Positions 18,329 to 45,780 are shown, numbered from the stretch's first letter. The stretch: DNA of 64,000 nucleotides from Chrysomallon squamiferum (GCA_012295275.1 CM022679.1:21304110-21368109); one strand, 5' to 3'. Program-made: numbers and translations. Notes: generated from the letters alone by a model not told the origin.

Positions 18329-18655
18329 GCATATTTTGCAGAAAATATTAGTGTGATCAATACTGTAATGGTTTAATCTGATACATTACCCCTAAAACCA
18401 TGTGTATAGACATCAAAATTATTTTGATACCATGTGTAGTTACTGAGATATTGACGAAAACGAGATTTTCAGTAATGGCGGCCTTAATATGCCTATTCAG
18501 CACAAAATATTGGTGTGATCTTGACTGAAATGGCTTAATCTGATTCATTACCCGTCAAAACATGGGGATAGACACCAAAATTATTTTGATACCATGCATA
18601 GTTACTGAGATATTGACGAAAACAAGATTTTCAGTAATGGCGGCCTTAATTTGCA
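18329..18655. repeat. 161-bp direct tandem repeat inside the insert
   Basis: Two units (18329-18489 and 18490-18651) plus the start of a third. Each contains 'accatg(t/c)(g/a)tagttactgag' and ends in 'cagtaatggcggccttaat'. The third copy runs directly into the right inverted-repeat arm. Confidence 0.85.
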
Positions 18656-18663
18656 TATTGTGC

Positions 18664-18735
18664 AGATTGCCCAAGGATGACATAGTGGCATCATTCAGAT
18701 TCTTAAAGAGCACATCTCGGAGGTATAGAAACAGC
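18664..18735 (-). repeat. Right inverted-repeat arm of the insert
   Basis: Partner of 16091-16162, with two mismatches. About 54 bases of element-like sequence remain between this arm and the array sequence that resumes near 18789, so the arms are subterminal. Confidence 0.9.
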
Positions 18736-18789
18736 AAAACAAATTGGTACGGACCGCAATACACGCTTATCGGTCCCTGCCACCGGACT

Positions 18790-20310
18790 ACTCGCAGTGT
18801 ACTTTGAAAAAGGAAGTGATTCAAGGAGGGGATTCCCGCAGCTTTCACGTATATTATCTTATCTATAACCTTTGACTGTCATTTCTTTTTATGAACATTG
18901 CATTGGAAATATTAAAGATAGCTGAAATGCACGATCGAAACGTGTCCATAACGTTCCAGAGATTTCATTTAGAAAACGAGCAGATTTTGAAAACTCGAAG
19001 AAACCAGATTTGTTTTAAATATTTTAATTAGTTTTTCTTAGATGAGAGATATTTAATCTGTTAATATCATTTTATTTTAGTTGTTAGACAAAAACACTAT
19101 GGTCGTGATGTCGTTTGTTTGTTCCTTCATTCATTTTTGCGTTTGTTTGTTCATTTGTTCTTTCATTTATTTATTTTTTGTTTATTAATTTATTCATATA
19201 CACAGAAAGGTTAGACAAAATACGATTACATAACATAGTTATTTATTCATTCATCAATCCGTATATTGATTGAGTCATTGACGTACTGGTTTATTCAGAA
19301 CTTTAACATAGCTAGGTAATATTTACCTAGTCGTTAAAATTTTAAACTTCTCTTATAAATGCATATAATATAACGTTCCCAATTATTTATATAAATTTGC
19401 GTTAAATTATCATCTGTCTTAATTTAAGGCGAATTTAGTAAAACAAAGAAGAAAAAAAATGAATCATCTTCCATAATACAGACGAAAAGAGAGGCCTATG
19501 ATGCGGTTATTTGTTTATTTTTCATAAGAATAAAATGAAAAGAAATAAAAGAAATGAAACATAATAAAGTAAAAAGAAAGAAAAAAATGAACAAAAGCAA
19601 GAAAGAAAGAAACGAAGAAAAGAATAATAAACAAACAGATAAATAAATTTATAAATTACACGAAATAATAAATAAAATGAAATAAATTAAACAAAATAAA
19701 AAGTAAAATAAACAAAAAGTAAATTAAAATTAACTAAAAATATAAAATAAAATAAAATATAAAATAAAATAACAAATTCGGTGGACTATTTAAAACCCAC
19801 TCAAAACAACCTGAAACATGTTATCTGCCTGACCTGCCTTTCATATCAAACCGAGTACTTTCAAAAAGGAAGTAATTCGAAGGGTCACCCCCTCAGCATT
19901 CAGGTATATTAACAAATCCATAGACCGAAAACGTCATTCGCTGTTGAGATTTAAAACTGTAAACTTCATACGGACTTGAAATGCAGAACGCAACATATCA
20001 CTAACCTCCCAGAGGTTGGACTCTGAAAACAAACAGACTCCAGAAACTCGAGGAAATCAGGTTTGATTTTAAATATTTGGACTTATTTTGTTTATTAATA
20101 ATTTTGTACATTAAATAATTGTAATTTTACTTCACACTAACTCAAATATACTGCTGGCGGATAACAGCTCAGACTGACCGGTATAGGTTAATGTCAACCC
20201 ACGAGATTATTCAGCGACTAAGGCTATACACTCTTGTGTCTCAGCTCGAGAAAGAATAATTATAACAGATATCTGTCTTAACAATTGAATGTTTGTCTTT
20301 TCAGTCAGCA
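18790..20310. repeat. Spacer mosaic before gene 3: block B, link, block A, shortened 5' flank
   Basis: Block B about 18790-19040, link to about 19780, block A about 19790-20080. The 5' flank is reduced by two deletions relative to gene 1: one joins 'attaaataattgtaa' to 'ttttacttcacac' near 20128 (removing the TATA region), the other lies near 20195-20205. The TTTTCAG acceptor before the ATG is kept at 20298-20304. Confidence 0.7.
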
Positions 20311-27905
<7,595 letters not shown>

Positions 27906-27907
<2 letters not shown>

Positions 27908-28350
27908 ATATTCTGGTGTTACCTCTAGAACAGAGAGAAAGTGAATGTTCTTGTGTTCCCTCTAGAACAGACAGAAAGTGAATGTTCTTGTGTTCCCTCT
28001 AGAACAGACAGAAAGTGAATGTTCTCGTGTTCCCTCTAGAACAGACAGAAAGTGAATGCTCTTGTGTTCCCTCTAGAACAGACAGAAAGTGAATGTTCTT
28101 GTGTTCCCTCTAGAACATACAGAAAGTGAATGTTCTTGTGTTACCTCTAGAACATGCAGAAAGTGAATGTTCTCCTGTTACCTCTAGAACAGACAGAAAG
28201 TGAATGTTCTCTTGTTCCCTCTAGAACAGATAGAAAATCAATGGATTCTTGTTCCCTCTAGAACAGATAGAAAATCAATGGATTCTTGTTCCCTCTAGAA
28301 CAGACAGAAAATCAATGGATTCTTGTTTCCTCTAGAACATACAAAAAAAC
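27906..28350 (+). repeat. 37-bp minisatellite after gene 3
   Basis: About twelve units, the most regular of the five arrays, with several nearly identical consecutive 'gaatgttcttgtgttccctc' units. This suggests recent homogenisation. Confidence 0.9.
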
Positions 28351-29272
28351 GAGTGTTCTGCTGATTTGACAACAACATAGTCTTTGAAACTGACGAAGAT
28401 ACCTGCACGTTATCAGTGACAAAAAGCAATACTTTCTTTATCATGAAGTATTAATCTATGTTGTATTATATACAGACAGTGTTGCCGTTTCTTCTGCTGG
28501 TTGTAAGTGATATCGTAATATATGCAGACAGTGATGTAATTTATTACTGTCCATGATTTAGTGATATACAGCCTTTGCTGTTTACGAAGCACAAAAACTG
28601 CAACTGATTCACCCAATTTCATTACTGTGATGTCGGCAACGTGAATGCTTGTTTCGTAAACTATTATAATTAATAACTTACATTATAAATGTATCCATAT
28701 AATGTGTACAGGTAATGTCCATGTGTGTGCGTTTGAATGTTTACATCTGTGAACACAAATATAGTCAACGTCTTGCCAGTCATGTACTATGTATTAAAGT
28801 GTACGTTTTTATTATTATTTTTTAAGTCTTCTGAGACTGAACTTTTGCTTGCACGTTTTTACAGACCATAATAGTCCCACCGTAGTAAAAAGAAAAAAAA
28901 AAAAAAAATCTGTGATCACCTGAAAAGCTCTTGTTTTATGATGAAAAGGAAAATGGAGCGTACATAAACATTGTGCACGATTTCTTTTCACAGTCATTGT
29001 TCAGTCATTGTTTGTGCAAACAAGTCAAAAGCAGTATTACTGAATGTTTATTAAAATATTTCTCAACAGACACTCTTTTGTTGTGCTTATTTTAAATTCA
29101 TAATTATACAGAAAGAGTTTGAATATATATATATACGTGTGTGTGTGTGTGTGTGTGTTGTGTGTGTGTGTGTTGTGTCTGTGTGTGTGTGTGTTGTCTG
29201 AGGATGTGTGCAAAATAATAAATAAATAAAAGTAACATGATAGACATACTTCATGATTTGTGAACATGAACA

Positions 29273-29310
<38 letters not shown>

Positions 29311-29715
29311 ATAAGATTTAGATATAGATAATTTATGTTCGGATTAGGAACTAATGTAAATAACTATCACATGATAAAACTTATAAAGAGTAATGTAATT
29401 AATGTTAATGGGCTGTAACTGACAAATATGCTATCATTATCACCACCTTGATACGTATCAAACAAATAATAAAAAATAAAAAAAAATAAAAAAAATCAAA
29501 TAAACTAAACCACAACACTGGATGTACATATATATAAAAATCAAAATGGCGGAGTTTTCCCCGTTCTTTGATTAAGCTATTAGAGTGATTGCTCTGCCAG
29601 AATGTTTGTACATACAAACACAAATACTCGTTTCTTCTTGCTTCATCCAAATATCACTCACACTTTTGCTCCCTCTAACCACTGAATCGCATCTCAAAAA
29701 AGGACTTAGTAGCCC

Positions 29716-29748
<33 letters not shown>

Positions 29749-29784
29749 ATACACACACACACATACACACACACACACACACAT

Positions 29785-29818
<34 letters not shown>

Positions 29819-30700
29819 TTTAGTTTGTCGTTAGATAATATCACACATGTATAAATGTGTTGTGTATGTGTTAGTAAATTTTAAATATATTTTAGTTTGT
29901 CGTTAAATATATAATTAAAACATATTATACATTTTGCACAACAGTCTATTTATTTGAAACATAGTTTGACATTAAATAATGTAACAATATTTTATACATT
30001 TTACACAAATAATTTATTTTAAAAATAATTTGATATTAAATAATGTAACAATTCTTTTTATACATTTTACACAAATGGTTTATTTTAAAAATGATTTGAT
30101 ATTAAATAATGTGAAATTATTTTATACATATGGCACAAATAGTTTGTTTTAAACTCAGTACGACATTAAATAATATAAAACTAGTCTATTTTAAATTAAT
30201 CCATAGTTTGACATTATATAACATTATAGTACACATTTTTCACAACAGTCCATTTATTTTAAACACAGTATTTATGATACAAAAATAAATAAACGATTAA
30301 ATATACAAAAGAATAACACCTAGGAGAGTAATGTTTTAGAATGTGTTTTGTAAGTACGTATGGACGATATGTCAATTTACAAATTTTTAAACATCTTTCT
30401 TTCAGATAGTTTTCATATGTGCTTATTTCCAGTTTATCAGAGTAAAATTTATTTATAACAAAACAGTAATATGTAGGTTTCTGGGTGTTCTTTTCTTTTC
30501 TTTTTTTTTTAAATAAAGAATGAAAGAAAACATGTTTTGAACTCTGTCTACCATAAACTACACATTCAAAACAACGTGAGTAAAACCTTTTCCGTCTGAC
30601 TGCGCAGCTCGCAGTGTACTTTGAAAAAGGAAGCAATTCAAGAAGGGGATTGATTCCCTTAGCTTTCACGTATGTTAACTTATCTGTCATTTCTTTTTAT
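28351..30700. repeat. 3' flank of gene 3, 67-bp satellite and a first block B
   Basis: 3'-flank block to about 29870 with TG tracts at 29138-29194, an AT run at 29277-29307, 'tcaaaatggcggag' at about 29541 and AC tracts at 29717-29815. Then about four units of the 67-bp satellite (29915-30270) and block B sequence (about 30550-30690). A minus-strand open frame at 30259-30690 lies across satellite and block B, and I do not consider it a gene. Confidence 0.7.
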
Positions 30701-30702
30701 AA

Positions 30703-30747
<45 letters not shown>

Positions 30748-33108
30748 AAAATGTGGTATGTATGTGTGTGTGCGTCCATAGCTAATATATTTTAGTTTGT
30801 CGTTAAATAATATCACATTGTATTATGCATTGTGTATAGTTAGTAAATTTAGAATCTAACATTATAATTAAAACATTATATTATACATTTTGCACAACAG
30901 TCTATTTATTTTAAACATAGTTTGACATTAAATAATGTAAAATTATTTTATACATTTGGCACAAATAGTTTATTTTAAACTCAGTACGACATTAAATAAT
31001 ATAATACTGTATTATACATTTTGTAAAACTAGACTATTTTTAACCATAGTTTGACATTATACAATATAACATTATAGTACACATTTTTCACAACAGTCCG
31101 TTTATTTTAAACACATAATGATATTAAAATTAATAAACGATTAAATATACAAAAGATTAACACGAGGAGAGTAATGTTTTAGAATGTGTTTTGTAAGTAC
31201 GTATGAACATCTTTCTTTCAGATGGTAAAACTAAGTGTTCATATGTGCTGATTTCCAGTTTATCAGAGTAAAATTTATTTAGAACAAAACAGTTATATGC
31301 TGTTGTTGTTGTAGTTGTTTTGTTTTTTTTAAAAAGAATTAAAAAAACAAAAAAAAACCAAACATATGTTTTGAACTTTGTCTACCATATAAACTACACA
31401 TTCAGAACAACGTGAATTAAAATAAATGTCTGACCTAGTTTTCATGTGACTAAGCAACTCGCAGTGTACTTTGAAAAAGGAAGCAATTCAAGAAGGGGAT
31501 TCCCTCAGCGTTCACGTATGTTAACTTATTTATAGCCTTTGACTATCGTTTCTTTTTATAAACATTGCACTGGAAATATTAAAAATAGGTCGTGGTGTTA
31601 TTTGTTCGTTCATTCATTCATTTTTGCGTTTGTTTATTCATTTGTTCTTTCATTTATTTATTCATTTCTTTGTTAATTTATTCACATACACACAAAGGTT
31701 AGACAAAACATGATTACATAATATAGTTTTTTATTCATTCATCAATACGTATATTGATTGAGTCACTGACATACAGGTTTATTCAGAACTTTAACATGTC
31801 TAGGTAATGTTTACCTATTTGTATAAAATTTTAAAGTTCTCATATAAATGCATATAATATAATGTACGCAATTATCTGTATAAATTTGCATTAAATTATC
31901 ATCTGTCTTAATTTAAGCCGAATTTAATAAAAAAAAAAAAATTAAAAATAAAAAAAAAATAAAAGAGTCATCTTTCATAATAATGAAGAAAAGACAGGCC
32001 TATGATGCGGTTATTTTCTGATTTGTTTAGTTTAAACATAGTTTGACATGAAATAATATAATATTATTATACACTTTGCATAAATAGTTTATTTAAAAAA
32101 CATAGGTTGACATTAAATAATGGAACATTATTTTATACATTTTGCACAAACAGGTTTTTTTAAACATAGTATGGCATTAAATAATATAACTCTGTATTAT
32201 ACATTTTGTTTAACTAGTATGATATTAAAATTAATAACATAACACTATTGTATACTTTGAAAAACGAAGTAATTCTAGGAGGGGATTCCCTCAGCGTTCA
32301 CGTATATTAACTTATCTATTGCCCTTGAAAATCATTTCTTTTTATAAACATTGCATTGGAAATATTAAAGATGGCTGAAATGCACGATCGTTACGTATCC
32401 ATAACGTTGCAGAGATTTCATTTAGAAAACGAGCAGATTTTAAAAACTGGACGAAACCAGATTTGTTTTAAATATTTTAATTAATTTTTCTTAGATGAGA
32501 GCTATTTGATCAGTTAATATCATTTTGTTTTAATTGTTAGACAAAAAACATCATGGTCGTGATGTCGTTTGTTTGTTCATTTATTCACATACACACAACG
32601 GTTAGACAAAATATGATTACATAATATAGTTTTTTATTCATTCATCAATCCGTATATTCATTGAGTCATTGACGTACTGGTTTATTGAGAACTTTAACAT
32701 AGGTAATATTTACCGTGTTGTTAAAATTTTAAACATCTCATATAAATGCATATAATATAACGTACGCAATTATTTATATAAATTTGCATTAAATTTTCAT
32801 CTGTCTTAATTTAAGGCGAATTTAGTAAAACAAAGAAGAAAGAAAAAGGAATCATCTTCCATAATACAGACAAAAAGAGAGGCCTATGATGCGGTTATTT
32901 GTTTATTTGTTTATTTGTCATAAGAATAAAATGAAAATAAATAAAAGAAATGAAAGATAATAAAGTAAAAAGAAAGAAAAAAATGAACTAAAGCAAGAAA
33001 CGAAGAAAAGAATAATAAACAAAGAGATAAATATATAAATAAATTACACGAAATAATAAATAAAATGGAATAAATTAAACAAAATAAAAAGTAAAATTAA
33101 AATTAATT

Positions 33109-33140
<32 letters not shown>

Positions 33141-34350
33141 AAAATAAAATAAAATAAAATAAAATAAAATTGCGCCTTAAATTCGGTGGACAATTTAAAA
33201 CCCACTCAAAACAACTTGAAACATTTTATGTGCCTGACCTGCCTTTCATGGCACTCAGAGGAGTTTGGAGAGGAAGTAATTCGAAGGGTCATCCACTCAG
33301 CATTCAGGTATATTAAAAATCTATAGACCGAAAATGTCATTCGCTGTTGGAGATTTAGAACTGTAAACTTCATACGGACTTGATATGCACGAACGTAACA
33401 TATCACTAACCTAGCAGAGGTTTGACACTGAAAACAAACAGACTCCAGAAACTCGAAGAAATCAGGTTTGATTTTAAATATTTGGACTTATTTTGTTTAT
33501 TAATAATTTTGTACATTAAATAACTGTAATTTCGTTTCGAGTCTGAATCATTTTTGAGATAAACAACAGTTACGAAAAGAAGCAGAATTCGGTTGTTAAA
33601 TACTAACTGCTAGATACCTTGACATTTTTAGTTTCCATACAATACACTGTGAACATCGTGTGACGTGTTTTTAAGTTACTGTTACTAGCTCAATATTCAT
33701 TATCTGTGACTGTGACGATAGACATACGAGTGATTCGTTGCACTGTGTTCTGTCCTTGCTATAAACCCAGTTCAGCCACTGTATTCTTAACACAGTTTTA
33801 CTTCACACTAACTCAAATCTACTGCTGGCGGATAACCGCTCTGACCGGTATAGGTTGATATCACGCACGTAATGTCCACGAGACAATAAAATTATAAACA
33901 CCGATTTGGCTTGGTATGAAATATGATAAGTGCGGCAGCAGCAGTTTAGTAATCAGTAAGATAACCGTAGACTAACTCATATTTATTTTTAAAAATGTCC
34001 ACATTTCTTTTGTAGGCCTACGTACTAATTCTTCTTGTATTTATTATTACTGTTGTTGTGGTTGTTTTTCTCTTGTTTACTAGTATTAACAGTATTATTG
34101 TTGTTTTTCTTTTAATTGTTATTATAGTAGTAGTAGTTTTCTTGTTGTTGTTGTTGATGTGGATGTTTTCATCAGTACGTTTATTCCACAAAACCTTGTC
34201 AGCTTCAAGAGAAATGTATCTAGCTGAATGATAGAGATTATTCAACCAATAAGGCTATACGCCCTTGTGTCTCAGTTCACAGGCTTGAGAAAGAATAATT
34301 ATAACAGATATCTGTATGTTAACAATTAAATGTTTATTTTTCAGTCAGCA
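30701..34350. repeat. Duplicated spacer between gene 3 and remnant 4
   Basis: AC run (30707-30745), end of a 3'-flank block, satellite, block B (about 31395-31590), link, satellite (32030-32240), block B (32270-32480), link, block A (33180-33480) and full-length 5' flank with a TATA candidate at about 33760. The stretch 31395-32400 is nearly identical to 35610-36600. No gene. Confidence 0.7.
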
Positions 34351-34820
34351 ATGGCTTCTTCAGACCGCCCAGCTAGCATGAAGAGGCACTGTACAATCAT
34401 CCACACTGATGACGCTGTTCAGTGGTGCGAGTACGCCAAGAAACTGTTCGCCAAAGACAAACGACAACATTTAACCATAGACAGTATCAACATAGATGAA
34501 CTGGACTACGAAAACTCACCACAAATAGAGGCTGCAATCAAAAACTCTTATCTCGTGGTAATCCTCACATCTCCGGACATGAAGACTTTCATTTTAGAAA
34601 AATCTTCCTGGTTTATATATATATATATATATTATTTTGATTACTTTTTCTTTTTTTTTAAATGAATTTTATGACTTGGATTATGAACAATAAAGAATAA
34701 AAGCTGAAGAATATTGTAAATAGCCATATGACCTTGAAAGGTAGTTATTTATTTATTTACGTATTGTGTTCCGACTAACAGAGCAAGCTGCTGATGATGT
34801 TTATAGTCGTACTGGAAAAG
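34351..34820 (+). pseudogene. Array remnant 4: truncated TIR exon fused to intron 8/exon 9 scraps
   Basis: The TIR exon is intact from the ATG to the codon for the Phe of SSWF (34614) and then breaks into an AT repeat. This continues as intron 8 sequence ('atgacttggattatgaac', about 34668-34690) and a 51-base fragment of exon 9 (34770-34820, from 'ccgactaacagag' to 'gtactggaaaag'), before joining 3'-flank sequence. About 55% of the TIR domain and all downstream domains are missing. The exon 9 scrap has the tyrosine codon found in gene 1 (gtttatagtcgt), so the parent resembled gene 1. Breakpoints fall in AT and TT repeats. Confidence 0.85.
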
Positions 34821-37800
34821 CAGTGTGTGTGTTTGTATAAATGTGTGGTATGTATGTGTGTGTGCTTCCATAGCTAATATATTTTAGTTTGTCGTTAAAT
34901 AATATCATTGTATTATGCATTGTGTATAGTTAGTAAATTTTAAACAGAATCTGACAATATAATTAATACATTATATTATACATTTTGTACAACAGTCTAT
35001 TTATTTGAAAAATAGTTTGACATTAACTAATGTAACAATATTTTATACATTTTACACAAATAGTTTATTTTAAAAATAATTTGATATTAAATAATGTAAC
35101 AATTCTTTTTATACATTTTACACAAATGGTTTATTTTATAAAATAATTTGATATTAAATAATGTGAAATTATTTTATACATTTGGCACAAATAGTTTGTT
35201 TTAAACTCAGTACGACATTAAATAATATAAAACTAGTCTATTTTTAACCATAGTTTGACATTATATAACATTATAGTACACATTTTTCACAACAGTCCAT
35301 TTATTTTAAACACAGTATGATACTAAAATAAATAAACGATTAAATATACAAAAGAATAACACCTAGGAGAGTAATGTTTTAGAATGTGTTTTGTAAGTAC
35401 GTATGGACGATATGTCAATTTACAAATTTTTAAACATCTTTTTTTCAGATAGTGTTCATATGTGCTTATTTACAGTTTATCAGAGTAAAATTTATTTATA
35501 ACAAAACAGTAATATGTAGGTTTCTGAGTGTTCTTTTCTTTTTCTTTTTTCTTTTTTTTTTTTAAATAAAGAATGAAAGAAAACATGTTTTGAACTCTGT
35601 CAACCATAAACTACACATTCAGAACAACGTGAATTAAAATAAATGTCTGACCTAGTTTTCATGTGACTAAGCAACTCGCAGTGTACTTTGAAACAGGAAG
35701 CAATTCTAGGAGGGGATTCCCTCAGCGTTCACGTATGTTAACTTATCTGTCATTTCTTTTTATAAACATTGCACTGGAAATATTAAAAATATTAAAAATA
35801 TAAAAAATAGCACCAAGGTTGTGGTGTCATTTGTTCGTTCATTCATTCATTTTTGTGTTTGTTTATTCATTTGTTCTTTCATTTATTTAATCATTTCTTT
35901 GTTAATTTATTCACATACAAACAACGGTTAGACAAAACATGATTACATAATATAGTTTTTTATTCATTCATCAATACGTATATTGATTGAGTCACTGACA
36001 TACAGGTTTATTCAGAACTTTAACATAGCTAGGTAATATTAATCTATCTGTTTAAAATTTCAAAGTTCTCATATAAATGCATATAATATAATGTACGCAA
36101 TTATTTGTATAAATTTGTATTAAATTATCATCTGTCTTAATTTAAGCCGACATTTAATAAATAATAATAAAAAAATCATCTTTCATAATAATGAAGAAAA
36201 GACAGGCCTATGATGCGGTTATTTTCTGATTTGTTTAGTTTAAACATAGTTTGACATTAAATAATATAATATTATTATACACTTTGCATAAATAGTTTAT
36301 TTAAAAAACATAGGTTGACATTAAATAATGGAACATTATTTTACACATTTGGCACAAACAGGTTTTTTTAAACATAGTATGGCATTAAATAATATAACTC
36401 TGTATTATACATTTTGTTTAACTAGTATGATATTAAAATTAATAACATAACACTATTGTATACTTTGAAAAACGAAGTAATTCTAGGAGGGGATTCCCTC
36501 AGCGTTCACGTATATTAACTTATCTATTGCCCTTGAAAATCATTTCTTTTTATAAACATTGCATTGGAAATATTAAAGATGGCTGAAGTGCACGATCGTA
36601 ACGTATCCATAACGTTGCAGAGATTTCATTTAGAAAACGAGCAGATTTTAAAAACTGGACGAAACCAGATTTGTTTTAAATATTTTAATTACTTTTTCTT
36701 AGATAAGAGCTGTTTTATCTGTCAATATCATTTTGTTTTAATTGTTAGACAAAAAAACGCAATGGTCGTGATCTCGTTTGTTTGTTCATTTGTTCCTTCA
36801 TTTATTTATTTTTTGTTTGTCAATTTATTCACATACACACAACGGTTAGACAAAACATGATTACATAATATACTTATTTATTCTTTCATCAATATGTACA
36901 TTGATTGAGTCATTGACATACAGGTTTATTGAGAACTTTAACATAGGTAATATTTACCTTGTTGTTAAAATTTTAAACTTCTCATATAAATGCATATAAT
37001 ATAACGTATGCAATTATAAATATAAATTTGGATTAAATTATCATCTGTCTTAATTTAAGGCGAATTTAATAAAACAAAGAAGAAAAAAAAGAATCATCTT
37101 TCATAATACAGACAAAAAGAGAGGCCTATGATGCGGTTATTTGTTTATTTTTCATAAGAATAAAATGAAAATAAATAAAAGAAATGAAAGATAATAAAGT
37201 AAAAAGAAAGAAAAAATGAACTAAAGCAGAAATGAAGAAAAGAATAATAAACAAACAGATAAATAAATAAATAAATTACACGAAATAATAAATAAAATAA
37301 AATAAATCAAACAAAATAAAAAGTAAAATAAAGAAAAAGTAAAATTAAAATTTACTAAAAAAAATAAATATATATATATATACAATAAAAAAATAAAAAT
37401 AAAAAATACAACTGCGCTGTAAATTCGGTGGACCATTCAAAACAACCTGAAACATGATATCTGCCCTACCTACCTTTGACGGCACATAGAGGACTTTGAA
37501 CAAGGAAGTAATTCGAAGGGTACACCCCCAGCATTCAGGTATATTAACAAATCTATAGACCGAGAACGTCATTCGCTGTTGAGATTTAGTAAGCTTCATA
37601 CGGACTTGAAATGCACGAAAGAAACGGATCACTAACCTCGCAGTGGTTTGACTCTGAAAACAAACAGACTCTAGAAACTCGAAGAAATCAGGTTTGTTTT
37701 TAAATATTTAGACTTATTTTATTTATTAATAATTTTGTACTTTAAATAATTGTAATTTTGTGTCGAGTTTGAATAATTCTCAGATAAACAACAGTTATGA

Positions 37801-38540
37801 AAAGAAGCAGAATTCGGTTGTTAAATACTAACTGCTAGATCACCTTGACATTTTTAATTTCCATACAATACACTGTGAACATGGTCTGACGTGTTTTTAA
37901 GTTACTGTTACTAGCTTAATATTCATTGTCTGTGACTGTGACGATAGACATACGAGTGATTCGTTGCACTGTGTTCTGTCCTTGCTATAAACCCAGTTCA
38001 GCCACTGTATTCTTAACACAGTTTTACTTCACACTAACTCAAATCTACTGCTGGCGGATAACAGCTCAGACTGACCGGTATAGGTTGAAGTCACGCACGT
38101 AATGTCCACGAGACAATAAAATTATAAACACTGATTTGGCTTTGTATGAAATATGATAAGTGTGGCAGCATCAGTTTAGTAATCAGTTAGATAACCGTAG
38201 ACTAACTCATATTTATTTTTAAAATGTCGACATTTCTTTGTAGGCCTTCGTACTAATTCTTCTTGTATTTATTATTACTGTTGTTGTGGTTGTTTTTCTC
38301 TTGTTTACTAGTATTAACAGTATTATTGTTGTTTTTCTTTTAATTGTTATTATAGTAGTAGTAGTTTTCTTGTTGTTGTTGTTGATGTGGATGTTTTCAT
38401 TGGTACTTTTATTCAGCTTCAAGAGAAATGTATCTAGCTGAATGATAGGGATTAATCAGCCACTAAAGCTATACGCCCTTGTGTCTCAGTTCACAAGCTT
38501 GAGAAAGAATAATTACAACAGATATCTGTATGTTAACAAT
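34821..38540. repeat. Duplicated spacer between remnant 4 and gene 5
   Basis: Truncated 3' flank, satellite (34950-35310), block B (about 35600-35770), link, satellite (36235-36440), block B (36460-36690), link (36700-37420), block A (37420-37710) and 5' flank with a TATA candidate at about 37985. It is a near copy of 30800-34350, offset by about 4.2 kb. Reading frames over block B (36564-36860) are not conserved as proteins. Confidence 0.7.
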
Positions 38541-38564
38541 TAAATGTTTGTTTTTCAGTCAGCA

Positions 38565-45445
<6,881 letters not shown>

Positions 45446-45447
<2 letters not shown>

Positions 45448-45780
45448 TTGTTTTCGTGTTCCCTCTAGAACAAACAGAAAGTGAATGTTCTCGTGTTCCC
45501 TCTAGAACAAACAGAAAGTGAATGTTTTCGTGTTACCTCTAGAACAAACAGAAAGTGAATGTTTTCGTGTTCCCTCTAGAACAGACAGAAAGTGAATGTT
45601 TTCGGGTTCCATCTAGAACAGACATAAAAACAATGGATTCTTGCTTCCTCTAGAACATACAGAAAGTGAATATTCTTGTGTTCCCTCTAGAACAAACAGA
45701 AAATCAATGGATTCTTGTGTTCACTCTAGAACAGACAGAAAATCAATGGATTCTTGTTTCCTCTAGAACATACAAAAAAA
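45446..45780 (+). repeat. 37-bp minisatellite after gene 5
   Basis: About nine units in register with the terminal exon, with 'gaacaaacagaaagtgaatg' variants typical of this copy. Confidence 0.88.

Larger units (their letters stand above)
16010..18789 (+). mobile_element. Foreign insert with inverted repeats and a decayed nuclease-like gene
   Basis: Both edges are defined by comparison with other array spacers: array sequence stops after 'aaaagatt' at 16009 and resumes at 'ctcgcagtgtact' near 18789. About 300 bases of spacer expected between those points are missing, so the event was not a clean insertion with a target duplication. The insert is visibly less AT-rich than its surroundings. 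It contains 72-bp inverted repeats (16091-16162 and 18664-18735), a broken coding region (about 16264-18244) and a 161-bp tandem repeat. Class is uncertain; a DNA transposon or a fragment of one is most likely. Confidence 0.65.

Noticed and set aside
16010-18789. Interpretation of the insert as a retrovirus or LTR element
   Set aside because: No reverse transcriptase, integrase or LTRs were found; the flanking repeats are inverted and the motifs are nuclease-like.
30259-30690. 143-codon minus-strand open frame
   Set aside because: Lies across satellite and block B, is not kept open in the other block B copies, and shows no domain.
33206-33406. Minus-strand frames across block A (also 37345-37632)
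   Set aside because: Frame and length change between block A copies, so they are not coding.
36564-36860. Open frame beginning MEILKMAEVHDRN over block B
   Set aside because: The equivalent positions in other block B copies are interrupted; no recognisable domain or splice context.
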